DNA of 64,000 nt from Tepidamorphaceae bacterium (GTDB lineage Bacteria; Pseudomonadota; Alphaproteobacteria; Rhizobiales; Tepidamorphaceae): the NCBI GenBank assembly GCA_028279445.1, contig JANQNT010000023.1:124001-188000 (forward strand), given 5' to 3'. This document shows, piece by piece, positions 37,205 to 46,043 of the stretch. The notes below the pieces were generated by a model that worked only from the letters and a program-made list of their open reading frames with translations, ran no database searches and had not been told where the DNA came from. Position 1 is the stretch's first letter; every line of letters starts with the position of its first letter. The position numbers and the translations under genes were made by a program.

Positions 37205-37212
37205 TTGTAAAT

Positions 37213-37389
37213 ATGAATCCACATACACGCGATCCGATTGACGCCGCGCCTGCGTCGCCGGACGGATTAACCTTACCCGACAGCTACGATTGCGCGCCGG
37301 CGCCCATGCAGGCATATTGTTCAGCGAATTCAGTGCTCGGGCGTACCCCCACGGATCGTCAGGAAAGCCCGGGCCAGGACGGCGTCTAA
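37213..37389 (+). CDS. Possible small ORF, 58 residues
   Basis: An open frame MNPHTRDPIDAAPASPDGLT... ends 15 bp before an intrinsic terminator on the same strand, so a plus-strand transcript is likely. No ribosome site is visible and the protein matches no family I know. The transcript could equally be a small RNA. It diverges from the YeeE/YedE pair and shares the promoter gap. Confidence 0.3.
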   Translation: MNPHTRDPIDAAPASPDGLTLPDSYDCAPAPMQAYCSANSVLGRTPTDRQESPGQDGV

Positions 37390-37404
37390 CCAACAAGATT
37401 TCTC

Positions 37405-37437
37405 GCGGCGGCTCTTCATCGGAGCCGCCGCTTTTTT
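37405..37437 (+). terminator. Intrinsic terminator
   Basis: Stem GCGGCGGCTC / GAGCCGCCGC with loop TTCATCG, followed by T6. It works only in the plus direction. No long plus-strand gene precedes it; only the small frame at 37213-37389 does. Confidence 0.9.
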
Positions 37438-37530
37438 GTTTAAGACCCGTTAGGCCGGGTTAACCGGCAGCGCTTCGCCGGTTTCGCCGATCTTGTTCCG
37501 CTCACGGCGCGTTCGCTATCGCACTGCCGG

Positions 37531-37582
37531 GCCCTACGATTGGTCCACCGGACCGGACCAATCGTCGAGACGGGTCTCACTC
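37531..37582. repeat. Dispersed repeat family B, copy 2
   Basis: CGATTGGTCC (37537-37546) and GGACCAATCG (37555-37564) form the arms. The eight-base loop ACCGGACC is longer than in copy 1 (GGT). The right flank GTCTCAC includes the stop codon of creA. Confidence 0.8.
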
Positions 37583-38116
37583 CTCAATAAATTCAGCGCA
37601 TCTGGGTGGCGGCTGGTCGCCCCATGGCATGATCGGCACGGTGGACGTGGAGTTCTGCGGGCTGCCCTCGATCAGCTTGTCGGTATAGGCGAGATAGACC
37701 AGCACGTTGCGCTTGGTATCGCAGCCGCGCACGATGCGCATCTTCTTGAAGAACACCGAGCGGCGCACCCGGAACATCTCCTCGCCCTGCTCGAACGTGC
37801 CCTTGAACACCACCGGGCCGACCTGGCGGCAGGCGATGGACGCGTTCGACAACTCCTCCGCCACACCGAACATGCCGGAAATGCCGCCTTTCTCGGGAAC
37901 CGTGAAGTGGCAGGCAATGCCGTCCACCAGCGGATCGTCGATGCCGTAGGTGGCCAGCTTGTGGTCGGGCGTGAGCAGCTTGAAGACCGTCGAACGCTTG
38001 AAGATCAGGTCCGGCTCCTGCGCCAGCGCCGCCGGTGGCAGGGTCGCCAGCGACGCGGTTGCGATCAGCCACGCAAGAACGGCAAGCGGCCCGATGGGGG
38101 AAAAACAGAACGGCAT
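37577..38116 (-). CDS. CreA-family protein
   Basis: 179 residues from the ATG at 38116, with AAAGG upstream and a Sec signal (cleavage near ALAQEP, about residue 33). The CreA pattern is visible: VDGIACHFTVPEKGG, SNASIACRQVGPV, FFKKMRIVRGCDTKRNVLVYLAYTDKL. Two Cys pairs could form disulfides in the periplasm. CreA is widespread in proteobacteria but its function is unknown. The last codons lie within a dispersed repeat. Confidence 0.85.
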   Translation of the reverse strand: MPFCFSPIGPLAVLAWLIATASLATLPPAALAQEPDLIFKRSTVFKLLTPDHKLATYGIDDPLVDGIACHFTVPEKGGISGMFGVAEELSNASIACRQVGPVVFKGTFEQGEEMFRVRRSVFFKKMRIVRGCDTKRNVLVYLAYTDKLIEGSPQNSTSTVPIMPWGDQPPPRCAEFIEE

Positions 38117-38224
38117 GGGGAACCTTTCTGGAGCGTTGGTGTATCGGACCGCGCCGCAAGCGCCGTAGAGGGGCTGGAGAGCCGGAGTGGCGACAGCAGT
38201 GCGCCCCCGCGCGGTTGATTGCAC

Positions 38225-38242
38225 CGATACGCGTTCGTATCG
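38225..38242. promoter_or_regulatory. Candidate MarR operator
   Basis: CGATACG-CGTT-CGTATCG is a perfect 7-bp-arm inverted repeat, 41 bp upstream of the marR-type gene and 109 bp upstream of divergent creA. Its size and place fit autoregulation by a MarR dimer. Confidence 0.55.
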
Positions 38243-38282
38243 TCTGCAACGATCCCGCCGCAAGCAATCCAAGCGAGCGACA

Positions 38283-38747
38283 ATGTCACAGCCAGCACCA
38301 TCGGGAAACGTCGAAGCGCTCGTGCGGCTCGACAGTTTCCTGCCCTATCGCCTCAACGTCCTCGCCGAGGCCGTCAGTCAGTCGCTGTCGCGGCGTTACG
38401 CGGAGCGCTACCGAATCACCGTCCCGGAGTGGCGCGTGCTGGCGATGCTCGGCGAGCACCGGAGCCTGACCTCGGCGCAGATCGCCCGACGCACCCGCAT
38501 GCACAAGACCAAGGTCAGCCGGGCGGTGAGCGACCTGGGCGCCAAAGGGATCGTGCTGCGCGCGGCCAACCGTGACGACATGCGCGAGGCGATCCTGACG
38601 CTCAGCACCAAGGGCGAACGGCTCTACGGCGAAATCGCGCCGATGGCGCTGGCCTTCGCCGCTGACCTTCTGGCAGCCCTGTCGCCCTCCGACCAGGCGG
38701 CGCTGTGGCGTATTCTCGGCAAGCTCGAAGAGCGCGTCATTGACTGA
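38283..38747 (+). CDS. MarR-family transcriptional regulator
   Basis: 154 residues from the ATG at 38283. The winged helix has RITVPEWRVLAMLGEHRSLT, recognition helix HKTKVSRAVSDL and wing RAANRDDMREAILTL. N- and C-terminal helices give the dimer. The ligand is unknown. It diverges from creA, and a palindrome lies between them. The next gene encodes a DUF2865 protein 138 bp downstream. Confidence 0.9.
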   Translation: MSQPAPSGNVEALVRLDSFLPYRLNVLAEAVSQSLSRRYAERYRITVPEWRVLAMLGEHRSLTSAQIARRTRMHKTKVSRAVSDLGAKGIVLRAANRDDMREAILTLSTKGERLYGEIAPMALAFAADLLAALSPSDQAALWRILGKLEERVID

Positions 38748-38885
38748 CCGGTTTCTTTGCCGGCCACGGAATGTTCATAAACCGGTCGGATAAGGGTATC
38801 ATTCGGCTTGCGGGGTGCCCGGGCGAAGATCCGGGAATGGACAGGTTGAATGCCTTTGGGGGCGTGCAAAGGCGTGTCGGCAAGG

Positions 38886-39971
38886 ATGATGAAACCCTCG
38901 GCCCCAGCAATGTTCCGCAGTGCCCAACACGGAATTTCGCGCGCGCGGCACGGCGCAGCGGGCCTGCTGGTCGTGCTGATTGCGGTCGTGCTCGCGGCCA
39001 GCGGCCCCACGCCCGCCGAAGCGCAGGAGCGCGATCGCGTCTGCCACCAGCTCGAAGCCGAACTGGCACGACTGCAAGCGCCGCAGGCGCGCGTCTCGCA
39101 ACGCACGATGCGGCAGATGGAGCGCGCCCGCGCCCAGGCCCAGGCGGCGGAGCGCAAGGCGCGGCGCGCGGGCTGTTTTCAGCAGGGTTTCCTGATCTTC
39201 CAGCCGCAGAAGCCGCGCGCCTGCCGCAAGCTTGAATCCGACTATCGCCGCGCCAACAACGCCTATCGGCAATTGCGCGCGCAGGTCGGCAACGCCGGCC
39301 GGCCCCACGCCAGCCGCGCGGTGCGTGACCGGGTCATCCGCGCGCTCGCCGCCAACGGATGCGGCGCCCAATATGCCCGCTACGCGAACTCGCGCCAGCA
39401 GCGCGGCGTGTTCTCGTTCTTCCTGGGGCCGCAGGCCGATGTGGTCGAACCAAGGGCGCCGTTTGGCGGCGGTTATCGCACGCTGTGCGTGCGCACCTGC
39501 GATGGCTATTACTTCCCGGTGAGCTTCTCCACCTTCCCGGAGTATTTCGGCAAGGATGAAGGAATCTGCCGGCGCGCCTGTCCAGGCTCGGAGGTGCAGT
39601 TGTACGTCTATCGCAATCCCGGCGAGCAACCCGAGAACGCGCGCACGCCGCAAGGCACGCCGCTCACCGCGCTCGACAACGCCTTCCGCTATCGCAGCGA
39701 AGTGGTCGACGGCTGTTCCTGCCGCGCACCGCAGATCGCCGGCACGCAGGGCGCACCGGTACAGATGTCCTTCTCGCCGGGCCTGATCGCCGAGGATGAG
39801 CTGGAAGCAGTCGCGGGCGGCGTGCCGATGCCACGGGTGCGGCCCAGCATCTACGCGGTCAGCGATATCGAGAACCCGTCGGTGCCCGACCAGACCCGTC
39901 CCACCCGCGATGTGGAGACGGTCAGAGGCCCCGTGCGGATAGTCGGGCCACGGTTCTATCTCGCCCAATGA
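38886..39971 (+). CDS. DUF2865 domain-containing protein
   Basis: 361 residues from the ATG at 38886 (38889 also possible), with an N-terminal hydrophobic segment ([17 protein letters not shown]) likely a signal or anchor. A helical Gln/Arg-rich region (about 45-110) is followed by the DUF2865 core: [20 protein letters not shown], then [20 protein letters not shown]. The cysteines probably form disulfides in the periplasm. Proteins of this type are confined to alphaproteobacteria and have no known role. The 3' end overlaps the convergent gltX by 50 bp. Confidence 0.85.
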   Translation: MMKPSAPAMFRSAQHGISRARHGAAGLLVVLIAVVLAASGPTPAEAQERDRVCHQLEAELARLQAPQARVSQRTMRQMERARAQAQAAERKARRAGCFQQGFLIFQPQKPRACRKLESDYRRANNAYRQLRAQVGNAGRPHASRAVRDRVIRALAANGCGAQYARYANSRQQRGVFSFFLGPQADVVEPRAPFGGGYRTLCVRTCDGYYFPVSFSTFPEYFGKDEGICRRACPGSEVQLYVYRNPGEQPENARTPQGTPLTALDNAFRYRSEVVDGCSCRAPQIAGTQGAPVQMSFSPGLIAEDELEAVAGGVPMPRVRPSIYAVSDIENPSVPDQTRPTRDVETVRGPVRIVGPRFYLAQ

Positions 39972-41280
39972 ACGGCAGCAGGGCGGCCATCTCCGGCCCC
40001 CGCGAACGTCCCGTCAACGCCAGCCGCAGCGGCATGAACAGGGCCTTGCCCTTGCGCCCGGTCCGCTCCTTCAGCGCTGCGGTCCAGGCACCCCAGGTGG
40101 TGTCGTCCCATGGTTCACCCGGCAACGCCTCGGCGGCGGCCGCCAGATAGGCCCGGTCGTCGTCGCAAAGCTCCGCGTCCGGTATCTGCGACATCGCCTG
40201 CTGCGATACGATACGCCACCAGTCGGCCGCTTCCTGCACCGTTTCCAGATTGGGCGACACCGCGGCCCAGAACGCCGCACCGCCGCCAACGCCGAGCGCG
40301 TCCAGCCGCGCGCCCACCTCCTCAAAGCCAAGCGCGTGCACCGCGCGGGCATTGAGCTTTGCAAGTTCGCGGGGGTCGAAGCGCGCCGGGCCGCGCGAGA
40401 TGGTGGCGAGATCGAACTGCCCGGCCAGCCTATCGATATCGACGATCGGCTCGACGGCAAGCGAGGTGCCGATCAGCACCGCGAGTGCCGCGACGCTGCC
40501 GGGTTCATAGCCCGCCTCGCGCAAGCTCTCGACCGACAGCGAGCCGATGCGCTTGGACAGCGCCTCGCCCTCGCCTCCGACCAGCAGATTGTGGTGGGCG
40601 AATGCCGGCGGATTGCCGCCGAGCGCTTCGAAGACCTCGATCTGCGCGCCGGTATTGGCGACGTGGTCCTCGCCACGGATCACGTGGGTGACGCTGAGAT
40701 CGATGTCGTCGACGATGCTGGGCAGCGTGTAGAGATAACTCCCGTCGGCACGGATCAGCACCGGATCGGACATCGACGCGGTGTCGACACCCTGCGCACC
40801 GCGCACCCCGTCCTCCCAATGCACCTGCCTGCGATCCAGCAGGAAGCGCCAGTGGGGCTTGCGCCCCTCAGCCTCCAGCGCTGCGCGGTCCGCCTCGGAG
40901 AGTTCCAGCGCAGCGCGGTCATAGACCGGCGGCAGACGCCGGGCGCGCTGGCGCTTGCGCTTGCGTTCCAGTTCGTCGGCCGTCTCGTAGGCCGCGTAAA
41001 GTCGGCCCTCGCGCCGCAACCGTTCGGCGGCGGCATCGTGCAGCGCGCGGCGTTCGGACTGGCGCACCTCCAGATCGGGACGGATGCCGAGCCAGGCGAG
41101 ATCGGCGCGGATCGCTTCAACGTGCTCTTCGCGCGAGCGCTCCGCATCGGTGTCGTCGAAGCGCAGTACGAAGCGCCCGCCGTGCTTCCGGGCGAACAGC
41201 CAGTTGAACAGCGCGGTGCGCGCGTTGCCGATGTGCAGTCGCCCGGTCGGCGACGGCGCGAAGCGGACGGTGACGGTCAT
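39922..41280 (-). CDS. gltX: Glutamyl-tRNA synthetase
   Basis: 452 residues from the ATG at 41280. Class I motifs: [20 protein letters not shown] (HIGH) and ALSKRIG (KMSKS equivalent). [18 protein letters not shown] and [14 protein letters not shown] are typical of GluRS. Alphaproteobacteria often have two GluRS genes, one charging tRNA-Gln; the sequence alone does not tell which this is. An open frame continues about 196 codons upstream without a plausible start. Its 3' end overlaps the DUF2865 gene. Confidence 0.93.
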   Translation of the reverse strand: MTVTVRFAPSPTGRLHIGNARTALFNWLFARKHGGRFVLRFDDTDAERSREEHVEAIRADLAWLGIRPDLEVRQSERRALHDAAAERLRREGRLYAAYETADELERKRKRQRARRLPPVYDRAALELSEADRAALEAEGRKPHWRFLLDRRQVHWEDGVRGAQGVDTASMSDPVLIRADGSYLYTLPSIVDDIDLSVTHVIRGEDHVANTGAQIEVFEALGGNPPAFAHHNLLVGGEGEALSKRIGSLSVESLREAGYEPGSVAALAVLIGTSLAVEPIVDIDRLAGQFDLATISRGPARFDPRELAKLNARAVHALGFEEVGARLDALGVGGGAAFWAAVSPNLETVQEAADWWRIVSQQAMSQIPDAELCDDDRAYLAAAAEALPGEPWDDTTWGAWTAALKERTGRKGKALFMPLRLALTGRSRGPEMAALLPFIGRDRTVARLSARGL

Positions 41281-41391
41281 GCAGCCTCCCTGTGCCGCAT
41301 CGCTATACACGCACGCGTGCGGACTGGTCGAGACAGCGCGACCCGCATAGACTTGCCATGAAACACACGACCCGGAAAGAACGACAAAGCG

Positions 41392-42231
41392 ATGGCCATC
41401 GACCTGACCCAGGAGCAGATCGCCGCGTTCGCGCGCGACGGCTTCGTCATCGTCGAGAACGTCCTGGACGCGGACACCATCGCCGCGGCGCGGGCGCGCT
41501 TCGAACCGCTGTTTGCCGGCGAGTTCGACACCGGCCTGCAGCCCGATGAGTGGAACTGGCGCACGGGCAGCGGCCGCCCGGACGTGACGCGGCAGATCTG
41601 CAACGGCTGGAAGGCCGACTCGACGGTTGCGGCTATCGTGCTGCGCGAGGACATCGGCCGGGCTTGCGCCCAGCTTCGCGGCTGGCCGGGCGCGCGCATC
41701 AACCAGGACAACGTGCTGTGGAAGCCGCCGGGCACCAAGCCGCTCGGCTTCCACCAGGACGACAGCTATCAGGAGTGGGTTGAGCCCTGCGAGATGATGA
41801 CCTGCTGGATCACGCTCGACGACACCCGCGCCGATCAGGGCACCATCGAATACGTGCGCGGGTCGCACCTGTGGCCGCTGTCACCGCCGATCGGCGAGTT
41901 CCACGCGCCGGACGATCCGCTTGCCGACATGCGCGTCGCTGCCGGGCATGCCGGCGTTGATGACCCGGAGATCGTGTCCATCGTGGTCAAGGCAGGTACG
42001 GCCGTGCTGCATCACGGGCGCACCTGGCACGGCTCGCGCGACAACCGCGGCGAGAACCCGCGCCGCTCCATCGTCGCCCATTGCATGTCGAGCGAGGCGC
42101 GTTTCCACGACAGCCATGTCGGGCCGATCTACAGCCGCTACAAGCGCCGCGACAGCACCGAGATGGACGAGAGCTTCTTCCCCGTCCTGTGGCGCCAGGA
42201 CGGTTACCGCACGCGGTGGCTCGACGCCTGA
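41392..42231 (+). CDS. Phytanoyl-CoA dioxygenase-family protein
   Basis: 279 residues of the Fe(II)/2-oxoglutarate dioxygenase fold. The iron facial triad is likely His and Asp in [10 protein letters not shown] and the distal His in [15 protein letters not shown], where the Arg would bind 2-oxoglutarate. The start [16 protein letters not shown] is typical of PhyH-family proteins. Substrates range from phytanoyl-CoA to small molecules; the neighbours do not narrow it down. It diverges from gltX across 111 bp. Confidence 0.88.
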   Translation: MAIDLTQEQIAAFARDGFVIVENVLDADTIAAARARFEPLFAGEFDTGLQPDEWNWRTGSGRPDVTRQICNGWKADSTVAAIVLREDIGRACAQLRGWPGARINQDNVLWKPPGTKPLGFHQDDSYQEWVEPCEMMTCWITLDDTRADQGTIEYVRGSHLWPLSPPIGEFHAPDDPLADMRVAAGHAGVDDPEIVSIVVKAGTAVLHHGRTWHGSRDNRGENPRRSIVAHCMSSEARFHDSHVGPIYSRYKRRDSTEMDESFFPVLWRQDGYRTRWLDA

Positions 42232-42244
42232 CGCATCCCGCAAC

Positions 42245-42700
42245 TCACTCCACGCCGGCGCCGGAGAGCTTGTCGAGCACCTTGGCCATCATGCCGAGCT
42301 GCTTGGCGGCGGCGTCCGCCACACCGTGGCGCTCGCCGAGTGCTGCCGGATCGAGGTAGCCGATCTTCGTCTGACCGCCCTCGTCCCACACCAGGATCTT
42401 CGCCGGCAGGTCGAGACCCGCCATGCGGTTGGCCTGCATGATCGGCGTGCCGACCTTCGGCGCGCCGAACACCAGCAGGACGGACTGGCCAAGCTCCAGC
42501 CCGGCGCCTTGCGCATTCGCGCCATGGTCGATCCTGGCCATCAGCTTCGGCGGCGCCGCCTCGATGGCGGCCTCGATCTTCGCCACGGCCTCGGTGACGG
42601 TGAGCGCGCTGTCCTTGACGATGAAGCCAGCGCCATGGCCGTCCGCATGGGCGGCGGCGAGCGGCAGCACGAGAAGCAACGCGGCGAGGATCAGACGCAT
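42245..42700 (-). CDS. DUF302 domain-containing periplasmic protein
   Basis: 151 residues with a Sec signal (LILAALLLVLPLAAAHA). The DUF302 body includes VTEAVAKIEAAIEAAPPKLM, LVFGAPKVGTPIMQANRMAG and LDLPAKILVWDEGGQTKIGY. Members bind heme or act in cell-envelope or metal responses in a few reports; here the role is open. It converges with the PhyH gene (13 bp apart). Confidence 0.85.
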   Translation of the reverse strand: MRLILAALLLVLPLAAAHADGHGAGFIVKDSALTVTEAVAKIEAAIEAAPPKLMARIDHGANAQGAGLELGQSVLLVFGAPKVGTPIMQANRMAGLDLPAKILVWDEGGQTKIGYLDPAALGERHGVADAAAKQLGMMAKVLDKLSGAGVE

Positions 42701-43253
42701 GACAGTCTCCGATTTCCGGTAAAAACAAGGCTTGCGAACCTACCCAGACGCAGCGCAATGCGCCGATCACATCTGCGCGAGTGCAAGTGCCGTATTTGCA
42801 GGGACTTGGCGGAACCAGTTTGGAATTTGATTCCGCACCCGACGGGCCGCCGAACCACCTCGTGTGACGTGTGACATGGTTCTGGCAGCGCAGCCGCAAC
42901 GCAGGGCAGAGTGTGAGTCATTTGAATCGGTTGGCGGCCAACGCACCGCTTCACGAGGAGAGTCAATCAAAGCGGCGAAAGTGATTCCGGTTTCGCCAAT
43001 AAGTGGCTGGCCGGGAATCGTTTTTGGCCCTTCTCAGAGATTGAGTCCGCAGGTTCACAAACAACTCGCAGCGCTGACGGCCGAATGGCGTGCCTGGATA
43101 CGCTCAGGAGCGTCTGACGGCGCGCCCTTTGGTCGCGCCGGCGGCAATCGCACCACCGGGACATTTCATCAATCCGTCAAGCACCCCAAATAGTGGTGAT
43201 GACATCAGGCGCTGTGAAGCGCACACGACATCCGGTCACAGGAGAGAGTCGCG
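42701..43253. other. Gap between DUF302 gene and adhP
   Basis: 553 bp with no recognised gene. A frame at 42864-43193 has no family pattern or ribosome site. The stretch holds the GANTC repeat at 42915-42935 and must carry the adhP promoter and that of the divergent DUF302 gene. Confidence 0.5.
42915..42935. repeat. GANTC repeat, copy 2
   Basis: GAGTCATTTGAATCGGTTGG matches 3966-3985 with three differences and again has two GANTC sites. It lies about 320 bp upstream of adhP. Confidence 0.45.
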
Positions 43254-44261
43254 ATGAAAGCCGCCGTCGTCACCGAGTTCGGCAAGCCGCTGGACATCCG
43301 CGAGGTCGATACGCCCGAAGCCAGCGACGGCAAGATCGTCGTCAAGATCGAGGCCTCGGGCGTCTGCCACACCGACCTTCACGCCGCCAACGGGGACTGG
43401 CCGGTCAAGCCCAGCCCGCCGTTCATTCCAGGTCACGAGGGCGTCGGCATCGTCGCCGAGGTCGGCCGTGGCGTGACCAGCGTGAAAGAAGGCGACCGGG
43501 TCGGCATCCCCTGGCTGCACAGCGCCTGCAGCCATTGCCACCATTGCGTGGGCGGCTGGGAGACCCTGTGCACCGATCAGTCTAACACCGGTTACTCGGT
43601 CAATGGCGGCTTCGCCGAATACGTGCTGGCCGATCCGGACTATGTCGGCCATCTGCCGGACAAGGTGGATTTCGGGGCGGCGGCGCCGGTCCTGTGCGCC
43701 GGGGTGACGGTCTACAAGGGACTCAAGGAAACCGACGCCAGACCCGGCCAGACGGTGGCCGTCGTCGGCATCGGCGGCCTCGGGCACATGGCCGTCCAGT
43801 ACGCGGCCGCCATGGGCTTCAACGTCATCGGCGTCGACATCGCCGACGACAAGCTGGACCTGGCCAGACAGTGCGGCGCCAGCGAGGTCTACAACGCCAG
43901 CACAACCGACGTGGTGGCCGAGATCCAGCAGGGCGGCGGCGTCGAGGGCGTACTGGTGACGGCGGTCTCCACCAGTTCCTTCTCGCAAGGGTTAGGCATG
44001 CTGGCGCGCGGCGGCACCATGAGCCTCGTCGGCCTGCCGCCCGGCGGCTTCGAACTGCCGATCTTCGACGTGGTGCTGACGCGCAAGACCATCCGCGGCT
44101 CCATCGTGGGCACCCGCAACGATCTCGCCGAAGCGCTTGCATTCGCCGCCGATGGCAAGGTCGCCGCGCACTACGCCACCGAAACGCTCGACGACATCAA
44201 CGATATCTTTGCGCGGATGAAGCAGGGCGGCATTGACGGGCGCATCGTGATGGACATTTGA
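43254..44261 (+). CDS. adhP: Zinc-dependent alcohol dehydrogenase
   Basis: 335 residues of the medium-chain dehydrogenase family. Catalytic zinc ligands are Cys38 (SGVCHTDLHAA), His61-Glu62 (PGHEGVG) and a Cys further on. The structural zinc knuckle is SACSHCHHCVGGWETLC. NAD binding is by VVGIGGLGHMAVQYA with an Asp after the second strand (VIGVDIAD), favouring NAD over NADP. It oxidises primary alcohols such as ethanol. The GAGAGAGTCGCG upstream of the ATG is a usable ribosome site. Confidence 0.93.
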   Translation: MKAAVVTEFGKPLDIREVDTPEASDGKIVVKIEASGVCHTDLHAANGDWPVKPSPPFIPGHEGVGIVAEVGRGVTSVKEGDRVGIPWLHSACSHCHHCVGGWETLCTDQSNTGYSVNGGFAEYVLADPDYVGHLPDKVDFGAAAPVLCAGVTVYKGLKETDARPGQTVAVVGIGGLGHMAVQYAAAMGFNVIGVDIADDKLDLARQCGASEVYNASTTDVVAEIQQGGGVEGVLVTAVSTSSFSQGLGMLARGGTMSLVGLPPGGFELPIFDVVLTRKTIRGSIVGTRNDLAEALAFAADGKVAAHYATETLDDINDIFARMKQGGIDGRIVMDI

Positions 44262-44324
44262 GACTGAGAACACACGAGGCCGGCGGGGCGATACTCCCGC
44301 CGGACATGCGCAACCGGTCGGTCA

Positions 44325-46043
44325 ATGGCAGAGGCAATCAGCGGCTACATATTCTACGAGATCGCGGCGCTGCTCGTCCTGGCGGCAACGATCGGATTCG
44401 TCGGCCTGCTGGCGCATCAACCGCTGATCGTCGCCTTCATCGCCGTGGGGATCATCGCCGGCCCGTCCGTGCTCGATATCGCGCGTTCCGACGAGCACAT
44501 CGACCTGCTGGCGGAACTGGGCATCGCCCTGCTGCTGTTCCTGGTCGGACTGAAGCTCGACCTGAAACTGGTCCGCACGCTGGGGCCGGTGGCGCTGCTG
44601 ACCGGGCTCGGCCAGGTCATCTTCACGACGATCTTCGGCTTTCTCATCGGCATGGCGCTGGGGCTGGGAGCAATCACCAGCCTCTATGTCGCGGTGGCGC
44701 TGACATTCTCCTCGACGATCATCATCGTCAAGCTGCTGTCGGACAAACGCGAGATCGATTCCCTGCACGGACGTATCGCGCTGGGCTTCCTGATCGTGCA
44801 GGACATCGTCGTGGTGATGGCGATGATCGTGCTGTCGGGGATCGGGGCAGGCGCGGGCGGAGACAACACCGTGGCCGACGTGCTGCTCGTTTTCGCCTAT
44901 GGCGCGGCGATGCTGGCCGGCGTGCTCGTCTTCGTGCGCTACCTCGCCAACCCGCTCGTGGAGCGGCTGTCACGCGCGCCTGAATTGCTCGTCTCGTTTG
45001 CCATCGGCTGGGCGGCGCTGCTGGCCGCGCTGGGCCATTTTATGGGTTTTGGCAAGGAACTGGGCGGCCTGCTGGCGGGGGTGTCGCTGGCCTCCACGCC
45101 GTTCCGGGAGGCGATCGCGGCGCGGCTGGCCTCGTTGCGCGACTTTCTGTTGCTGTTCTTCTTCATCGGGCTGGGCTCGGCGCTCGATCTGTCGGTGCTC
45201 GGCGACAACGTCCTCGCCGCGCTGATCTTCTCGGCCTTCGTGCTGATCGGCAATCCGCTGATCGTTCTGGTGATCATGGGGGCGATGGGATACCGCAAGC
45301 GCACCGGTTTCCTGGCCGGGCTGACGGTGGCGCAGATCAGCGAGTTCTCGCTCATCTTCATGGCGATGGGCTTGGCGCTTGGACATGTGGCCGAGGGCGC
45401 GCTCGGCCTGGTCACGCTGGTCGGGCTGATCACCATCGCCGCGTCCACATACATGATCACCTACTCCCATCAGCTCTACGCCCTCCTGGAGCCCGTCCTC
45501 GGCATCTTCGAGCGCAGGATGGAGGAGCATGTGGACGAGGACATGCTGCCGCGCGCGCGCCGGTTCGACGTCGTGATCTTCGGTGTTGGCCGCTACGGCC
45601 TCGGCATCGCGCGGGAATTGCAGAAAGCCGGCAAGCGGGTGCTCGGCGTCGATTTCTCCCCGGTTGCGGTACGTTATGCGCGTGAACAGGGCTTCGACGT
45701 CGTGTTCGGCGATGCAACGGACCCGGAACTGCTCGGCCATCTGCCGCTCACCGGAACGCAATGGGCCGTCAGCGCGGTGCCGGAACACGATACGGGTATC
45801 ACCCATGACGATCCCCGCCGGGGCCTTGTCCACGCCCTGCGGGACTTGCGCTTCGAGGGGCGTATCGCGGTTTCCGCTCATTCGGAGGAAGCCGTCAGGG
45901 GCCTGCAGGAGGCCGGCGCCGACCTGGTGCTGATGCCCTATCGGGATGCGGCGACGCAGGCCGCCAGTCTGGTCTTCGACGGCACCCCACCATCGGATTT
46001 CGAGACGGCCGATCCGAGCGGACAAAAGGAGTTCTCGTCATGA
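44325..46043 (+). CDS. KefB-type cation:proton antiporter with KTN domain
   Basis: 572 residues. About twelve membrane spans (1-385) match the CPA2 family: GIIAGPSVLDI, LLLFLVGLKLDLK, GFLIVQDIVVVMAM and FFFIGLGSALDLS are characteristic. A soluble KTN domain follows with VVIFGVGRYGLGIARELQ and VDFSPVAVRYAREQG, binding NAD(H). It likely exchanges potassium or sodium for protons. Its stop overlaps the next ATG by four bases. Confidence 0.9.
   Translation: MAEAISGYIFYEIAALLVLAATIGFVGLLAHQPLIVAFIAVGIIAGPSVLDIARSDEHIDLLAELGIALLLFLVGLKLDLKLVRTLGPVALLTGLGQVIFTTIFGFLIGMALGLGAITSLYVAVALTFSSTIIIVKLLSDKREIDSLHGRIALGFLIVQDIVVVMAMIVLSGIGAGAGGDNTVADVLLVFAYGAAMLAGVLVFVRYLANPLVERLSRAPELLVSFAIGWAALLAALGHFMGFGKELGGLLAGVSLASTPFREAIAARLASLRDFLLLFFFIGLGSALDLSVLGDNVLAALIFSAFVLIGNPLIVLVIMGAMGYRKRTGFLAGLTVAQISEFSLIFMAMGLALGHVAEGALGLVTLVGLITIAASTYMITYSHQLYALLEPVLGIFERRMEEHVDEDMLPRARRFDVVIFGVGRYGLGIARELQKAGKRVLGVDFSPVAVRYAREQGFDVVFGDATDPELLGHLPLTGTQWAVSAVPEHDTGITHDDPRRGLVHALRDLRFEGRIAVSAHSEEAVRGLQEAGADLVLMPYRDAATQAASLVFDGTPPSDFETADPSGQKEFSS

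Noticed and set aside
41281-41868. N-terminal extension of gltX by about 196 codons
   Set aside because: GltX starts at [13 protein letters not shown]; the upstream part is antisense to the PhyH gene and has no pattern.
42864-43193. Plus-strand frame of 109 codons before adhP
   Set aside because: There is no ribosome site, no recognisable pattern, and it crosses the GANTC repeat.
44281-44304. Hairpin CCGGCGGG...CCCGCCGG between adhP and the antiporter gene
   Set aside because: It is an 8-bp stem without a T tract. It is too common in such GC-rich DNA to call a terminator.
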